A stretch of DNA of 64,000 bases from Lichenostomus cassidix (lineage: Eukaryota > Chordata > Aves > Passeriformes > Meliphagidae): NCBI GenBank assembly GCA_008360975.2, contig CM039181.1:2960380-3024379 (forward strand), read 5' to 3'. A program made the position numbers and the translations under genes. Position 1 is the first letter of the stretch. The number at the start of each line of letters is the position of its first letter. Positions 12,766 to 25,350 of the stretch are shown piece by piece. The notes beneath the pieces were generated by a model. The model had not been told where the DNA came from. It did no database searches and was given only the letters and a program-made list of their open reading frames with translations.

Positions 12766-13545
12766 TTTTGGGGAAAAAAACCCAATTCCAGGCTTTTTAC
12801 AACACAGCCCCACTAAGAGAGCTCCAACCACTTCAGCAGTGTTTCCTGAAGACCAAAGGGTACACATTAAAAACAATTTCTTGCTTTCAGTGCTGCATCA
12901 ATTAAACTTTGCTCTGGCCAATAAGTTAGAAAATAAAGCTCAACCCGTGTGCAGATCACCTGTGTTTCTGCAATTACTTCACAATTAGACAACTGCTGAA
13001 AGCAGCTGGAGGCAAACGCAATACATTTTCTAGCAAAACACAAAATGAAACAGTCTGTTTCAGTGCAGGAAAATACATAAATGAGGTTGTTAAGAGAGCT
13101 GTTTGGCAAAGAGTAATCAAATAAAATGAAATATGGTACATTAAGTTTGGCACTTCGTGGCATTTTATTTTTGTCATTAGAACATTGCTGAAGAAATTTC
13201 AATATATTCAGCAGCGTTACTATGGCATTCTGGAGAGTAGCAAAAAACTTTTGCTATGTCTTTAGAAACGAAAGCATTACACCACCATTAAATCCACAGA
13301 ATCGGAGTTATTTAAAGGCAGCCTGTCTTAAAAATGTGATTTTCAGGACCAAAGTTTGTGCAGAAGCATGTAAAGTGCTGACACCAGTTTTTGCACTGCT
13401 ATCAGACAACAGAAAGTAGGCGTTTTATGGTAATAAAAATGTTAATTAGATCAATGAATCAACAGCAGGAGTTGTGTGAAAGAAACACAACAAACTTATT
13501 TTAAACAATATAAAAATGCAAGTTTTCTGCCATGGCCACTCCTAC

Positions 13546-13710
13546 CTGAACAGGGATTCTCGTGACAGCCAGATTTCATTCTGTTTCACTGTCTTCCAAG
13601 AGAACAGCAGCAGCAGCAAAGCAAAGAGGGTCAGAACAGTAATTCTCCATTTATTTAGCCACGTAGACAGCTTTTTCAGACCGTGGACAAAAAGGATGCA
13701 GTACCCCATA
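13546..13710 (-). CDS. TMTC1: TMTC1 exon with last hydrophobic helices before the TPR array (165 nt)
   Basis: The acceptor has a long T tract ending in ccag, and the donor is gtagga on the minus strand. T, the first base, completes Ser after YMP. The exon then reads MGYCILFVHGLKKL, a linker STWLNKWRI, the helix TVLTLFALLLLLFSWK and the conserved TVKQNEIWLSRESLF. It ends with AG, which joins C of the next exon as Ser (AGC). I recall Arg at this junction in mammals, so this may be a lineage difference. The Leu run in the last helix is encoded by a short (CTG)4 tract, a potentially length-variable microsatellite inside coding sequence. The segment passes from the membrane domain to the lumenal TPR domain. 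Confidence 0.97.
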
Positions 13711-14175
13711 CTGGAAAAAAAAAAAAAAGGGAAAATGTACCAAAAGTTATATTTCAAGTGTCTGGTTCCTATGCAAGACCATCCAGTACTGCATTTATTC
13801 CACAATTACAGGGGGTTTTGGACTAATGCTATTTCCTGGGCTAACAAACTTCAATTCAACAGCAGCTTTCCCCAAGTCACTCCACAATTTCCAAATTAAT
13901 CTAAATGATAGACCAGGATGCCAGAAGTACAGTGGCAAACACAATCCCACCCAGCAGAATGGCAGCACAGAAAGCAGCTGCTTTTCTGAACAGCAAGCTA
14001 AGAAAACTCCACGTAATAACAGTAATACTGAGCACGACTGGAGCAGGGTGGAAATGAAAGGCATTTGAACAGGGGGAAGTCTCCAAACAATCCCAGTGGT
14101 GGCTGCTGGTAATTCTGGTTTACAGATCACCAAGCTGAGGCAGGAGAGCAGGGCTGCAGTCAGTGCTGCTGCAGG

Positions 14176-14320
14176 TGACAGGGAGGTGACAGAGAGGTGA
14201 CAGAGGCACCAAAAGGCAGCTCTGGGTCTTGTCCTCCTGCAGCCTGTCCCTGCTGGTGTCAGCCCAGGACAGCTGAGGTGTGCTGGCAGATTTTCCTGCT
14301 GGCAGATTTTCCTGCTGCCC
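14176..14320. repeat. Local short tandem repeats (ggtgaca and ctggcagattttcctg units)
   Basis: Three copies of a ggtgacagagag-like unit lie at 14176-14208. Two adjacent copies of ctggcagattttcctg (period 18) lie near 14283-14319. Both are slippage-type repeats. Confidence 0.65.
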
Positions 14321-17027
14321 TTCCATGAAATGACACACAGCCAGCCCTGGGCACTTCCACAGCTCTCCCTGAGTAACTGCTGTGGCATTTTCACAAATTT
14401 GGACTGAAGTCTTACACCTGTATAAATTTTAATCAATTCAGTAATTATTTACCTTAATTCAGGGGTTATGTTAATTCCTCCACTGATGTCCCTCTGAGGT
14501 GGAAATTCAGTGCTTTGGGTTGCTGCACTTAATAGTCGTTAATTCTGCTTGTCATTTTTTACAAGGAATTTAAATTTCTATTGCTCAACAAATTTCATTA
14601 GCTTCTCTAAAACTCTTCAGGTTACTTAGCACCTGATTTATTGCTAGACTTAAAACCTATCTTAGCCCAGGCAGCTTTCCCTGATGAAAAAAGGGAGCAG
14701 AAGGCTCTTTTCTGCTTAGGAATGATCAATAAACAGGGACAACAGCACAGCCCTTCCCAAACACTGGCACACCTCGAGCCCCAGCTGGATCTCACATTGA
14801 TATATCAGAATATAATTTATCTGCCACCACCTACAAACTCAGGGAAGGTTTCAAATGGATTTGCTTTTCTTCTCAGAGTGATGGGGGACTCCAGGAAATC
14901 GGGTTTTACTCACATACAATTAAAAAATAAAAAGAATATGTCTCAAAAGGACCTTTCATCAAAGACTTGTTTGCCACTTGAAAAACTTAAGGATAAGTTC
15001 TACATTCCAGACATCTCCCTAGCTATCTGCACATGTATTGAGGCTGAAGGGTTGTGGGTTTGGGGGATTTATTTGGTTTTTTAGTTAACTCTAGCATTTC
15101 CTAGAGAGGGAACCATTTCTCCTGAAGGGTTTTTCTCTCTGCATTGCCATCTCTGAAATTCTTTGCAGCAAAACCAAAACAACGGGAAACAAGCAAAATC
15201 CACAACCCACTTTTCTAAGTCCATTTTCCACTGGATGGATTATTGTAAAATTTCTATGCTTTTTTTTTTTCCTTTTTTTATTTGCAGGGAGCTGCATAAC
15301 GACAGCTTTCTGTCTAGAATTTCTGTGTTTTGTTAACATTGCTCCACCTGGAAGGAAGCAAAGCTCACAGACCCTATTTCCTGTGGTGCTCTAAATCTAT
15401 TGCCCTATTAAAGCCACAGCCAAAACAGCATCAACTTAATATTTGCAAACCCATCTTGGGTAATTAGATTGCAAATTCGACCTTTCCTTTGGCCATTGCA
15501 GCTCCTTTCCCAAGGCAAGGCTGTTAGGGATGATGCTTGCACACAGCTCTGCTCTCCATGGATCACATTTCTCACTTTTCAGTAAAAATCAGGAACAGTT
15601 TCACTGCAGTTGGCTCTTGCTGATGGCATCTAATCAAAGCCACATGTGCTGCAGCCCAGGATTTTCAGGTTTCTGCCTGCAGAAACCATCTTACCTCCTC
15701 CAGAAATTGCTTGGAGACCTACTGCTGTGGGAAGCTCCTGAGGAGCAAGGCATGCTCTAATCATGCTTTCTACTGCATTTTCCAAGTTTGTGACTTTGCA
15801 CAGAGCAGGCTGAGAGCTGAAGTTCTCAGTTGCACTCCCAGCCTCTCCCAGCTCACCCAGGTAGGGCTGTAAAAAGGAGTTTAAAAAGGGGTGTGAGAAA
15901 TTAGGCAGGAAAGATGCTTTACTTGCGCTTTTTAACGGTAATTCTGTGGATGTCAAATCTTGTGAAGTAGTTTTTTGGGGTTTTTTTTTAAAAACTTGAT
16001 TTAATCTCAGCTACACAAATGTAGACTTGGAGTAAATCCACTGATTTAATCGAAGAAGTTACTCCAGATTTCCTAGCTCAGCCTAGATAAAAATCCAGCT
16101 GCATGCATGCATACATACATATCAGTTTGGGAAAGAGCTGCCTATAAGCAGCCTGTGAAAACATGGAAGAAACCCTGCTGGATTCAGGGGCTGCTAATGC
16201 AACAAAAGGGATTATATCAAAAGTATACTGAGACCAGAAAATGCACTTGGCTTCGACATTTCACCCCGGAGGCTCTTTCTGGGCTGCAAAACTCCTTCTT
16301 GATTTCCAGCACTTATTTAAGATGACTCCCTTTCCCTCCATAAAAATCAACCCTGGCTTTCAAGCTGCTCTGCAGCGAGTTTAACCCTTGTGCTCATGGC
16401 TAAATTCATGCCCTGCAGAGAGGCAGCAAGCAAAGCCTTTTGGAAAGATTCTGCTGCCCGTTCCACATGCTGAACTCAAATATTTGGATTTTCTCCATTT
16501 TAAAGTTCCCCACAAGCCTCAGCATCACCCATCAATCACCTGGCACAACACATTCTCCATGCTCCTAGTCCTCCTGCAGCTCTGAGCAAAGGAAAGGCAC
16601 CAAGAGAAGAGGCAAAGGCAGCTGAAAGGCAGCTTGCAGGCAGGGCTGTTGCTGCAGGGGAAAAGGCAGTTCATCCCTGCTAAACTCATCGGCTCTGCTC
16701 ACACTTCTCTAATGGAGAGTAATTGATTGCAAAAAGCACGCTTGGCATGCCCTGTGGGCTGCAACTGCCTGGCTGCAGCAGGCAGATGTGGGAAGGAGTG
16801 CTGGCAGAAAAATAAGCATGGCTAGGGTGGTTCTTTCTGCCCCAAAAAGCACTCTCAGGCGTGAGCTGTGCTGGCAGAGTAGCAGAGATGATGTTTTATG
16901 AAAAATGTCAGGTTTTGCAAGGCTGGAGCTGCTTGGGCCAGAATGAAATGTGGACTTTGAAAAGGAATGTTTCCATCTGGAAATAGAGTGTATTTGTGTG
17001 TGCATGCTAGGTTGCACTAGGGTCAGG

Positions 17028-17085
17028 GAATCACAGAAATGTTAAGGTTGGAAAAGAGCTTCAAGATCATCAAGCCCAATCTTTG
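17028..17085 (-). mobile_element. CR1 LINE 3' tail fragment, antisense to window
   Basis: The plus strand reads gaatcacagaaatgttaagg, then ttggaaaagagcttcaagatcatcaa. This is the reverse complement of the CR1 3' end, including a degenerate form of its terminal ATTCTATGATTCT repeat. The element body would continue to the right, but similarity fades after about 17085. Confidence 0.8.
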
Positions 17086-19388
17086 GCCAAAAAATCCTCT
17101 TTTTTGGGTCACCCAAGAGAGCCAGAAACTCAGAACACCTATTGCCATCACACAATGCTCTCCCAGTCCATTCCCAGTGCCCTCAGATCTGCACCTGAGT
17201 TACAGGGAATATAATCCAGTTCACTTCTGTTGCCCTTTGGCTGCCCCACAGCCCCTGCAGGAAAAGCAGGGACAGAGCAGGCAATGAAATCATGTCTGTT
17301 TCGAATAAATGGAACAGGTGTAATTTGGATTCCATCTACAAATCCCAAATGACTCGTGGATTTAACCTGAAAACTGGCAAAAAGCTTAATGGTGTTGTTG
17401 AATTGAGATCAGGGAGAAGATAAACTGACTCTGTGGAGCCAGTGGGACTTTCACTGCTGACTTTGCTGGGTCAGTGTTCAACTCCAAATGAAAAGAGAAG
17501 CTTCTTCTGTAAATCAGATGATCCTTTACAGGATCTGATCTAATACTGGAAGAATTCTGAAAGGCAAACAGAAATTCGGCTCCTGGTGAACTTGTAGCTT
17601 CAAATAACAATGAAGAAATGAGTGGCAGAGGGAATTGAAACCCCATTGCACAACTGGTCTTTAAGAAAATGATCCATGATGAGGAGTACACAACATGATC
17701 CCAGGAAAGAGAAACAGGTAAGTCTCAACCCCACGTGGCTGCCTTGTGAGCAATGGGAATTTCTGCTCAGAAATTAGCAGCTTCATAAAAGTTACAGATG
17801 ATTCCACCACCTACCAGATTCTCCTTTCCCCCCCCCTCCAATTAATAATGTTTGGGATTATACCAGTTGGAACAATTGCATTAGCACAAAGAATTAAAAA
17901 CATGCTCTGTGCAAAGGCAAAAATCCATGTGGTGACTGCTTTGCTATGAGGAAACTTCACCACTTTTGCATGAGGAAAACTCCACCATGACGTGGTAATT
18001 TCTCGAAAAACACAAGTGTGCTTTTTTCTGGGCGCTGCTTTCTTGCAGATTTGGAGATAGATGGTGAAGCAAATGCCATCCTGCCTATAGCACTGATCTC
18101 ATCTCCTACTGCTGTCAATTAGGGTTGCAGCATCAACCCTTGATATAGTGAGGAGCTGGAAAAAAGAACCCAACAGCAACCTGTAATTGCTGGGAAAAAG
18201 GAATTGTGCACCCTCAACTCAGTGCAATATCCACCAGGAATGAGCTGCCATAAAAATGGGGAAAGAACCTCAGGATTGCCTGTTGCTCTCAGCAAATTGG
18301 AAATAACCCACGGAGTGAGGTTTGGGTTGATTTGTTGGTTGATACAAGGCTGGGAAAACAGCTTAAGCTGTCCAGCTGTGGCACAGCAGCTCAGCCAGGA
18401 GACACTGCTGTCAGGGTAGCACTCAAAGATGAGGAAAGCATAGAAATTACTTTGGAAAACTGACCTGGAGAGTTGCATCGTGTCCAGCATTCCCTACAGA
18501 AGTATTTCACACCCTTTGCCCCCCTGAAAACAAGTTTTCCCCTCTTACAGACAAGAAAAAAAAAACCCAAAACAAACCCAAAAACACCCAAACTTACAAA
18601 AAAAAAAAATTAGAAGTTAAAAGACAAATTGCTTTCCAATGAAATTTTTCAGGCTAAAGCAATACTATTGTTAAAAAAGTCTAATTTAAATGAGTAATTG
18701 CTTGTAACCTTCAAATGCAAAATAAATGCAAGAAATATTTTCTCCAAATATTTCTGATTAGCTGAACACAATTAGAGAAAACATTCAACCATTCTGACAT
18801 AGTTTGTAAGCTTTTCCCCCGAGGCAGGGCTGCAGACAGAAGAGGAATTGTTCCAAATACCCATCAATCCCCACAAGGCAAGGCCCAGCCATATAATTAG
18901 ACACTGAGCAAAAGGCTTCTTTCTTTCTTCTTTCTCTTTTTAACATCTTTTACATAAATCCTCGGGTCCTTACTTAACTTTTATTGAAAAGAAAACACTT
19001 GACATTTTCCCCAGGTGCCAACTGAGCAACACTGAATTAGAACTTCAGGCTGTGACACACATCCACCACTGTCCCATCCATAAACACACGAGTGTCACAC
19101 CATAAATATCAATAAAAAGCTATTGCCTGAAACAGAGACAGAAAAGCACCTTCCAGCATAAGCCAAAAAAACATAGATCACCGAATTTTCTCCACCTCTT
19201 TGAGGACTTTAGTCTAAATAAAACTGCATGACAACCTCTGACTTGCTGAGTTTTAGAGAAGAACAGCAAAGGACAGGAAAACCCCTTTTCAAGATGTAAC
19301 AGGAGAAAACTGCTAAAGGCTGTTCTAAATAAAGAACACGAGAGCTTCCTAAAGCCATCGTTACTAAACTGCCTTCCTCCCAAGGGAG

Positions 19389-19412
19389 AAAACAAAACAA
19401 AACAAAACAAAA
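19389..19412. repeat. (AAAAC)n microsatellite
   Basis: About five uninterrupted copies of aaaac lie in intronic sequence. Confidence 0.85.
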
Positions 19413-20850
19413 TCACATTATTTTTGTGCTGCCATAGTCATGCACTTTGCAGAAATCCCCCTAGCCACTCCTGCAGTTTTGGAGGATACAAGAGATGCTC
19501 AGCTGGCAGGAAAATCCCCACCTTTCCCAGCACTGCCAGGGTTTGGTTTGCCTTCCCTTTCCATGCCAGCTCCCTGCCAGCCAAGGCTAAGGGCAAAAAT
19601 CAAATATTGCAAAGCAGGACAGGAATGATCTGAGCAAAGCATGAGGTGCAGGGACTCAGACACTGACTTACTCCAGAGTAATCATTTAATCCTTCTGCCT
19701 CACTCTTCCCAACTGAAAAAAAAAAAAAAAGTAGCAACTATCAATTACCTACTTTGTAGGTCATATATTTGCAAAGCCCTCAGGGAGGTGAAAAGCATTA
19801 TACAAACTATATGCACCCATGTTAACGCTGATTAATTTTCCCTGTGCAAACATCCCCCTTTTTCTTCTCCACTGCCCCTCCTCTCATTATATCAGCAGCC
19901 TCATCTGGAGGAGGACGAGGAACTGCTGACAGCTGAAGTATTTTCCCCAGTTGTTCTTTTGAGATTCAGAAATTGCAGCCACTCCACACAGCCCTGTGCT
20001 CAGCTGACTGTTTCCTTAATAGCTTTGCTCTTTCATGTGTTTCCTCATTTTCTGTTACATGAATTTAAAGCAATCTGATTTCCCAGTTAATTTGGAGTGG
20101 TGCAGGATCCATTAGTTGAGGGCATCGTTTGTAAAATAACTCTGAGAGACAACTTTCACTCAGTATTATTTTCAGGGATCTCCTCAGCAGCCAAAGGCAG
20201 GGCTAGTGATGGGAATAAAGTCAGCAGAATTCCACCTAAAAAGCATTTTAGTGTTCAGATGCTGAAGTGCTAAAAGCCTTGTAATATATGCAAAAGCTCC
20301 TCCACAGCCTGAGGTTTACACCACTGAGAAGCCTTTCTGTGACTGTGCTTACACTAATAATCAGAATATACACAGCTTTTCAAAAGACTATCTATAAGTG
20401 TTTTTCTTAGGATGTTTGGATGCAGAGTTTGTGAGGAATGGAATTTAAATGTTTGGTGGTCACAAAAGACCACAGTTTCAGTTGTCACAAAGATAGCCAA
20501 GGTGAAACTGAGGACTTTGGAGAGAGAGCTTGGAGGACAAACCTCAAGAAACATCACCTCATCTCTGTACTGAGCTGTGTCAGGCACACCAAAAATTCTG
20601 TGTTTAAAAAAAAATAAAAAAGCAAGGATTTTGAGTAGCTTTGCTCCTGCCAAGCAATCTGCTCTCAGCTGACTATAAAATCTCTCCTGCTAATAACACC
20701 AAAACTCCCAGGCAGAGAACACACTGACTAGCAATATAATGCTTGAAGTAGTTAAAAGGGAAGAAGCAATCATGCCTGCTTTCAGAAAATGAGATGGTGG
20801 TCTCATTAGCAAAAAAAAAAAAAAGAAAAAATTCAAATTGCAATAGTTAC

Positions 20851-20972
20851 CTCGGCATGTAAAGGACTCGCTCTGCCACCACAAATCCCACCCTGAAGAA
20901 GAGGTTGCTGGCTGGGATGAATGGGAAAACCAGGAACAACAAGCCAACCAAAACTTCTTTGTGTTCCAGTTT
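20851..20972 (-). CDS. TMTC1: TMTC1 exon with membrane segment and [16 protein letters not shown] motif (122 nt)
   Basis: The acceptor is ttattgcag and the donor gtaact on the minus strand. The exon starts in phase 0 (AAA CTG GAA) and ends with two bases that form Ser with the next exon. It encodes [18 protein letters not shown], then [19 protein letters not shown], then YMP. The VxxVxERxLYxPSxG motif, completed in the next exon, is diagnostic of TMTC proteins. Oddity: the acceptor and the first 21 nt of the exon lie in a 90-bp unit that is tandemly duplicated just upstream, so a second nearly identical acceptor exists at 21063-21071. The inner copy is judged to be the real one because the outer copy leads into an in-frame TGA. 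Confidence 0.96.
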
Positions 20973-21131
20973 CTGCAATAACACAAAATTAAACAAATAT
21001 CAACTAAAAAAAAATCCACCTTCATTCACCTCTAACTTCCCAACCTCTTTGTGTTCCAGTTTCTGCAATAACACAAAATTAAACAAATATCAACTAAAAA
21101 AAAATCCACCTTCATTCACCTCTACCTTCCC
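20952..21131. repeat. 90-bp tandem duplication spanning a TMTC1 3' splice site
   Basis: Two adjacent units (about 20952-21041 and 21042-21131) are nearly identical. The segment gtgttccagt occurs at 20961 and again at 21051, and the following 70 or so bases repeat with almost no change. The inner unit contains the first 21 nt of the exon at 20851-20972 plus its acceptor. The outer unit carries a copy of both (acceptor ttattgcag at 21063-21071). In exon frame the outer copy reads KLEHKEVGKLEVNEGGFFFS and then TGA. The near-identity of the copies points to a recent duplication. Confidence 0.95.
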
Positions 21132-22033
21132 CCTTTCTTTTGAGGGTCTTAAAAAAAGCAACTTAGATTACCATTTGACACGCTTTGCATTCAAAAGGAA
21201 TTTTTGCAAGACACTAATCTTTGATATTTATGCACTGCTTGTGCATCTAACATGCCCAGCAAGTGCACAAACACTACCCACTCTGTCTATTCTTACCCTT
21301 GGTATCTTTCCCAAGGTCAGCTCTACCATCTGCAGGGCACAGCTATCACCTAGGATGTAACTCAGATTGGTAAATATATAAGTACAGAGCAGTGGGAATG
21401 TATAAATTAGCATGTCTAGGACAGTGGGACTGCATGTAAATACACAAATGCATATCACAGACTGCAGTGCTCAACCCTAAATGTTTATAACAGAGGAAAA
21501 GCTGTTCAATCAGTCACATTTGGTGTAAAGCAAACTAGCCCCAAGTGACACATTAATGCAGTCATTTTTACCCCTTTCAAGGAAAATATCTACACTTGGA
21601 ATTATATTTTCACACACAAGGTCTCCACACTCACAGAGAGGCAGAAATTTGAGACACTCTGCATGCTGAAATGAATGTTTTTCACTTGAGCTCAGCTAAT
21701 GCCCTTCACTTGTGCTCCCTTTCATGTTAGCTGCTCTTGGAGGAGAAATGGAATTTCCACTTGCACTTCAAACCAGCTGTGACCCCTGGGGACAACAGCA
21801 GTGGCCACTCATCCTGCCATGGACAGACCCAAGGAGAATTTCAGGTCCAGCTGCACCCCAAGAGGGTGAATCAGCTCTTGCTTCTCAAAGATGACATCAG
21901 GATTTTGGAAGGAGTTTTGTCATGCTTAGATGCAGCCAGAATCACTTCATGGCTGCAGCACTTTCTAACTGTTGTGGGCAATTTCTGAGATTTGGAGAGC
22001 AAATTGACACCTCTTTGCTGGAGGGAGCTACAG

Positions 22034-22109
22034 CTAGAAATGCTGAACAAGATTTTTGAGTAGGGAAAGATCTAGAAATGCTGAACAAGATTTTTGAGTA
22101 GGGAAATGC
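22034..22109. repeat. 38-bp tandem duplication
   Basis: The unit starting ctagaaatgctgaacaagat at 22034 repeats at 22072 with almost no difference. Two copies are present. Confidence 0.92.
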
Positions 22110-25100
22110 AGAGCCCAATTGATTTCTTGGGGCCAAGCAAGACTCAAGCAGCAGTTACCACTGGTCTGGACAGTGGCTGGAATTCAGAAGTCCTACTATT
22201 AAAATAGATATTCACCCTACTATTAAAAAATAAATTCTAAGGGAAAGACAAGTATTTTCTGTGGGTAGCAAATGCAAGGAAGAAGTCAGGAGCTCTGCTG
22301 TGGCTGTAGAGGAACTGAACCACAGGGTCACAAAAACTTTTTGCACTGATTTCCCCTGGCTCAAAGAGGAATCCTGAGGCAGAGAGAGGAGGAGAATTCC
22401 TGTCTCCAGACTTCTTTATCAATCTGTGTTTTAAATAGCACCACAGTTATCTTTGGTGCTTCTATTATGCACTTTTTCAGTGTCTTGGATTCACAGTTAC
22501 CAGTGCCCACATGCAGTCACAACAGCACCTAAAGTGCATTATTCTCAGAGCTGAAGGAGACATCCATTCATAAAGATGATGAGCAGAGGTAATTACAACA
22601 GAAAATTGAATAGAAAAAAAAAGGATTCAATTTTTTTTTCTCAACTCTGAGTTAAAATTACCAGTTCTAGCTCAACATCAACTTCCCTTCCCACCCAGCT
22701 CTGGACTTATATTCCATTTTCCTCCTGCCATTTGATTCTCCCTTCCCACTCTGACCTAATTCTGGTGCCAATCTTCTGCCACCACCCTGCTCCAGAGCTT
22801 TCACACTAAAAACCCAGAGGCACCAGAAGGTATTTTGGGCCAAAGGGAGATCACTGCAAACACAGAAAACATCCTCAGTCCCCAAGATACACGCTTGCTT
22901 TCAAACAACCCAAATATCAAACTGTTCTCCAGTGGATGATCATTAAATCAATAACTGGGAAACAACCTCTAGTCAAACATCTCTAGGAAGGACAAGCTGG
23001 TTTTCAAGGCTGCAGCATTGCAGGTAAGCAGAGGAAACTGAGTGAAAGACAAATAAAATTTGTACATCAGATGGGAAAGTGGAAAATGTGGGAATTAACT
23101 CCTTCAACACAAGCCACAGGAGATTCCCTCCACGTGTTTTTCCAAATAAAACAAACCCAACCTGTGTGCAGCCTGCTAGATTTCCCAAGCAAAGAAATAA
23201 AAGAAATATTAGGAGCATTTATTTGGTTTAGCAACTTTGGTTGGATGATCCCAGTTGAGATAGCTGAGCTCAAGGTGTAACAATCAGCATCTTCCAGGTG
23301 CCCAGAGCTGCACTAAAAGCTTTTAAAGAGTAATAGGCAATTTTGTTTGTCTTCCTTTCTCCTTAAAATAAAATAGCTGGGACTAGAAATTATAGATTGC
23401 TGCATTCTTTTTACAGAGAGACAATTCCTTTCCTCTCAAAGGCAATGCTTTCTTTTGGAAACATAAAGATTTTCTTTCTGCCACAGAAGTCTCTGGTGGG
23501 GACAAATCAACACTTTTGAATTAACCTTTGAATGGTTTCTCTTGTCAAAGACAAGCTGATTTCAAATCAAAATAATATTTTTTATAGTATATTTAGTAAA
23601 TAGCTTGGTGGGAGGGAGGAGTTTTCAAATTCACACCTAACTCATTACAATTAGGCCTTCATTATATTGTAACAAAAAACCTCACCAATAAAACAATAAA
23701 CCAACCCAAAAACTGATTTTTAAAAAAAACTTTTTAATTTTTTTTTTCATAGACTCATCAAAGAATTAAAGAAAACTATTTCTCCCAGGAGGGCATTGCA
23801 GAGCTGTGGTTATTTCACTCTGCTGCCTGTGCCTCTGCCTGATGCCAAAAATCAGGTGTCAACAGATGGTCTGAAAAACTCAAGCATTTGGTAAGCAAAA
23901 GGTAACTTCCCAGCTTCAAAAATGGCTCAGCCACACATCTTAATCAGCTTGCTCCTAGAAAAAGAGCCACAAATTCTCTAATCACTATAATTTATTAGGA
24001 GTTTTATTTTTTCGACTCATTTAAAAAAAAAAAAAAATTAAAAAATCAGCATCTTCAGCAGCACCAGCTACTTGAATGCCAGGCTTAGCAACTCGCTTAT
24101 TTCCTAAAATAACTCAATTTTTCTTGCTGATCGTCTAGTTTTGACAGAAATAGCCATGGATTCCTAATATTATTTTGATAATTGCATTAAAATAGCAATA
24201 ATATATTCTTTTTCCCTGTAGATGTCAGCTATCCATCCACTCATCTTGTGTATTTATGATCTTTTCTCACCCAGGTTTCTAAAATTCCCCTAAGATGTAA
24301 GCTCATTTCCCCCATCCTTAATCTCTGCAGCCTCTAATTCCACTTGACAAGGCAATTTGAGCAGGATAAAGGAGCACACAAATCTTTGAAAGAGGAGTGG
24401 AACATTCCAAAAGGAAATAGGAAAAAAAAAATCAACAAATTGCTCCAGGAGTTAGGATAATCCTTTTGACCTTGTTGGGTTGCTTTTTTTCCCTTTCGTT
24501 CTGTGACTGCAGAATTATTCCCCAGGTGGGGAAAACAAAACAAAAAAACAGGTAAAATTTAATGGAAAAGCATTAATTCATGGAAATTATGGAAAAGGAT
24601 TAATTAATGGAAAAACTCAGTCCATGGTGAGTTTGCTCTTGAGAAGGCAACACAGAACAAGAGGATCCTGACAAAAACCCAAACCCCCACAATGGCTTGG
24701 CACCCCAATTTAAGGTTTATTTTGAGGCCAAGCAGCCACAATGGACAATCATCACCTCCCTCAGCTGTAAATTTCTTTCTCCTGATTTCACCTACACTCT
24801 CCTATTCACCCCAACTACTGAGCCATTTTAAACCTTTCATCTGGGCAAGCCTTGAAATATTAAAACTGGAATCAGAAGAAGAAAAATGGCAGAATGAAAA
24901 GAGTAATTCAGTGTTAATATGCTGGAAATGGCAGAGCTTGCTGCCCCCCTGCTAATTACCAACAGCAGGCAGTGAGAGCCCAGTTTGGGGAGATGCTGAA
25001 GATATTCCCAGTGAGCCAAATCAGAACCACTTCAGCTCTGGTTAGATTTACTCAGAGCACCACGCTGATTATTCCAAACATCCACCAAGCAAAAGAAAAT

Positions 25101-25321
25101 CTGATGCAAAAGGTATTTTGACAGTTCTTGTGTTTGTTTTTTTTAATCCAGAACAACATTCCCATCCAGACTTTTCCCTTTTCCTTGGGTCTCTCAGCTG
25201 GCACAGAGTTCCCTGGGAAGGATTCCCCCTTCCTCTGCCCCTCTTCCTCCAGCTTCCACTAAACACAGCCTTTCTGGCTTATTACTCTCTCCCTGCAGCA
25301 AATATTAACAACAGAAGCAGC

Positions 25322-25350
25322 AAAAAAAAAAAAATTAAAAAAAAAAAAAA
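25322..25350. repeat. A-rich tract, (A)13 TT (A)14
   Basis: Two A homopolymers are separated by TT. A tract of the same form occurs at 58274-58302. There is no recognisable retrotransposon body next to it. Confidence 0.9.

Larger units (their letters stand above)
6010..13545 (-). other. TMTC1: TMTC1 intron of 7,536 bp
   Basis: The intron lies between the TPR exon (5896-6009) and the exon at 13546-13710. Donor gtagga is at the right end and acceptor cacag at the left end, both on the minus strand. It holds an old CR1 copy of about 2 kb at 10405-12380 in the opposite orientation to the gene, and a CR1 tail at 12709-12765. In 6010-10404 and 12766-13545 I see only unremarkable AT-rich noncoding sequence. 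Confidence 0.85.
13711..20850 (-). other. TMTC1: TMTC1 intron of 7,140 bp
   Basis: The intron lies between exons 13546-13710 and 20851-20972. The right-hand part next to 13711 is a long T tract on the minus strand that serves as the polypyrimidine tract of the acceptor. The content includes small tandem repeats at 14176-14320, a short antisense CR1 tail at 17028-17085, an (AAAAC)n run at 19389-19412 and scattered A/T homopolymers. Open frames as long as 213 codons (13795-14436, minus) show no recognisable similarity and are treated as chance. Confidence 0.85.

Noticed and set aside
13795..14436. 213-codon minus-strand open frame next to a TMTC1 exon
   Set aside because: It lies wholly in intron, contains short tandem repeats, has no family I recognise, and is not joined in frame to the exon at 13546-13710. 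A GC-richer patch explains the lack of stops.
25322..25350. A-rich tracts considered as tails of processed pseudogenes (also 58274, 62735 and the T tract at 53387)
   Set aside because: No gene-like or retroposon-like body with target-site duplication could be recognised next to any of them.
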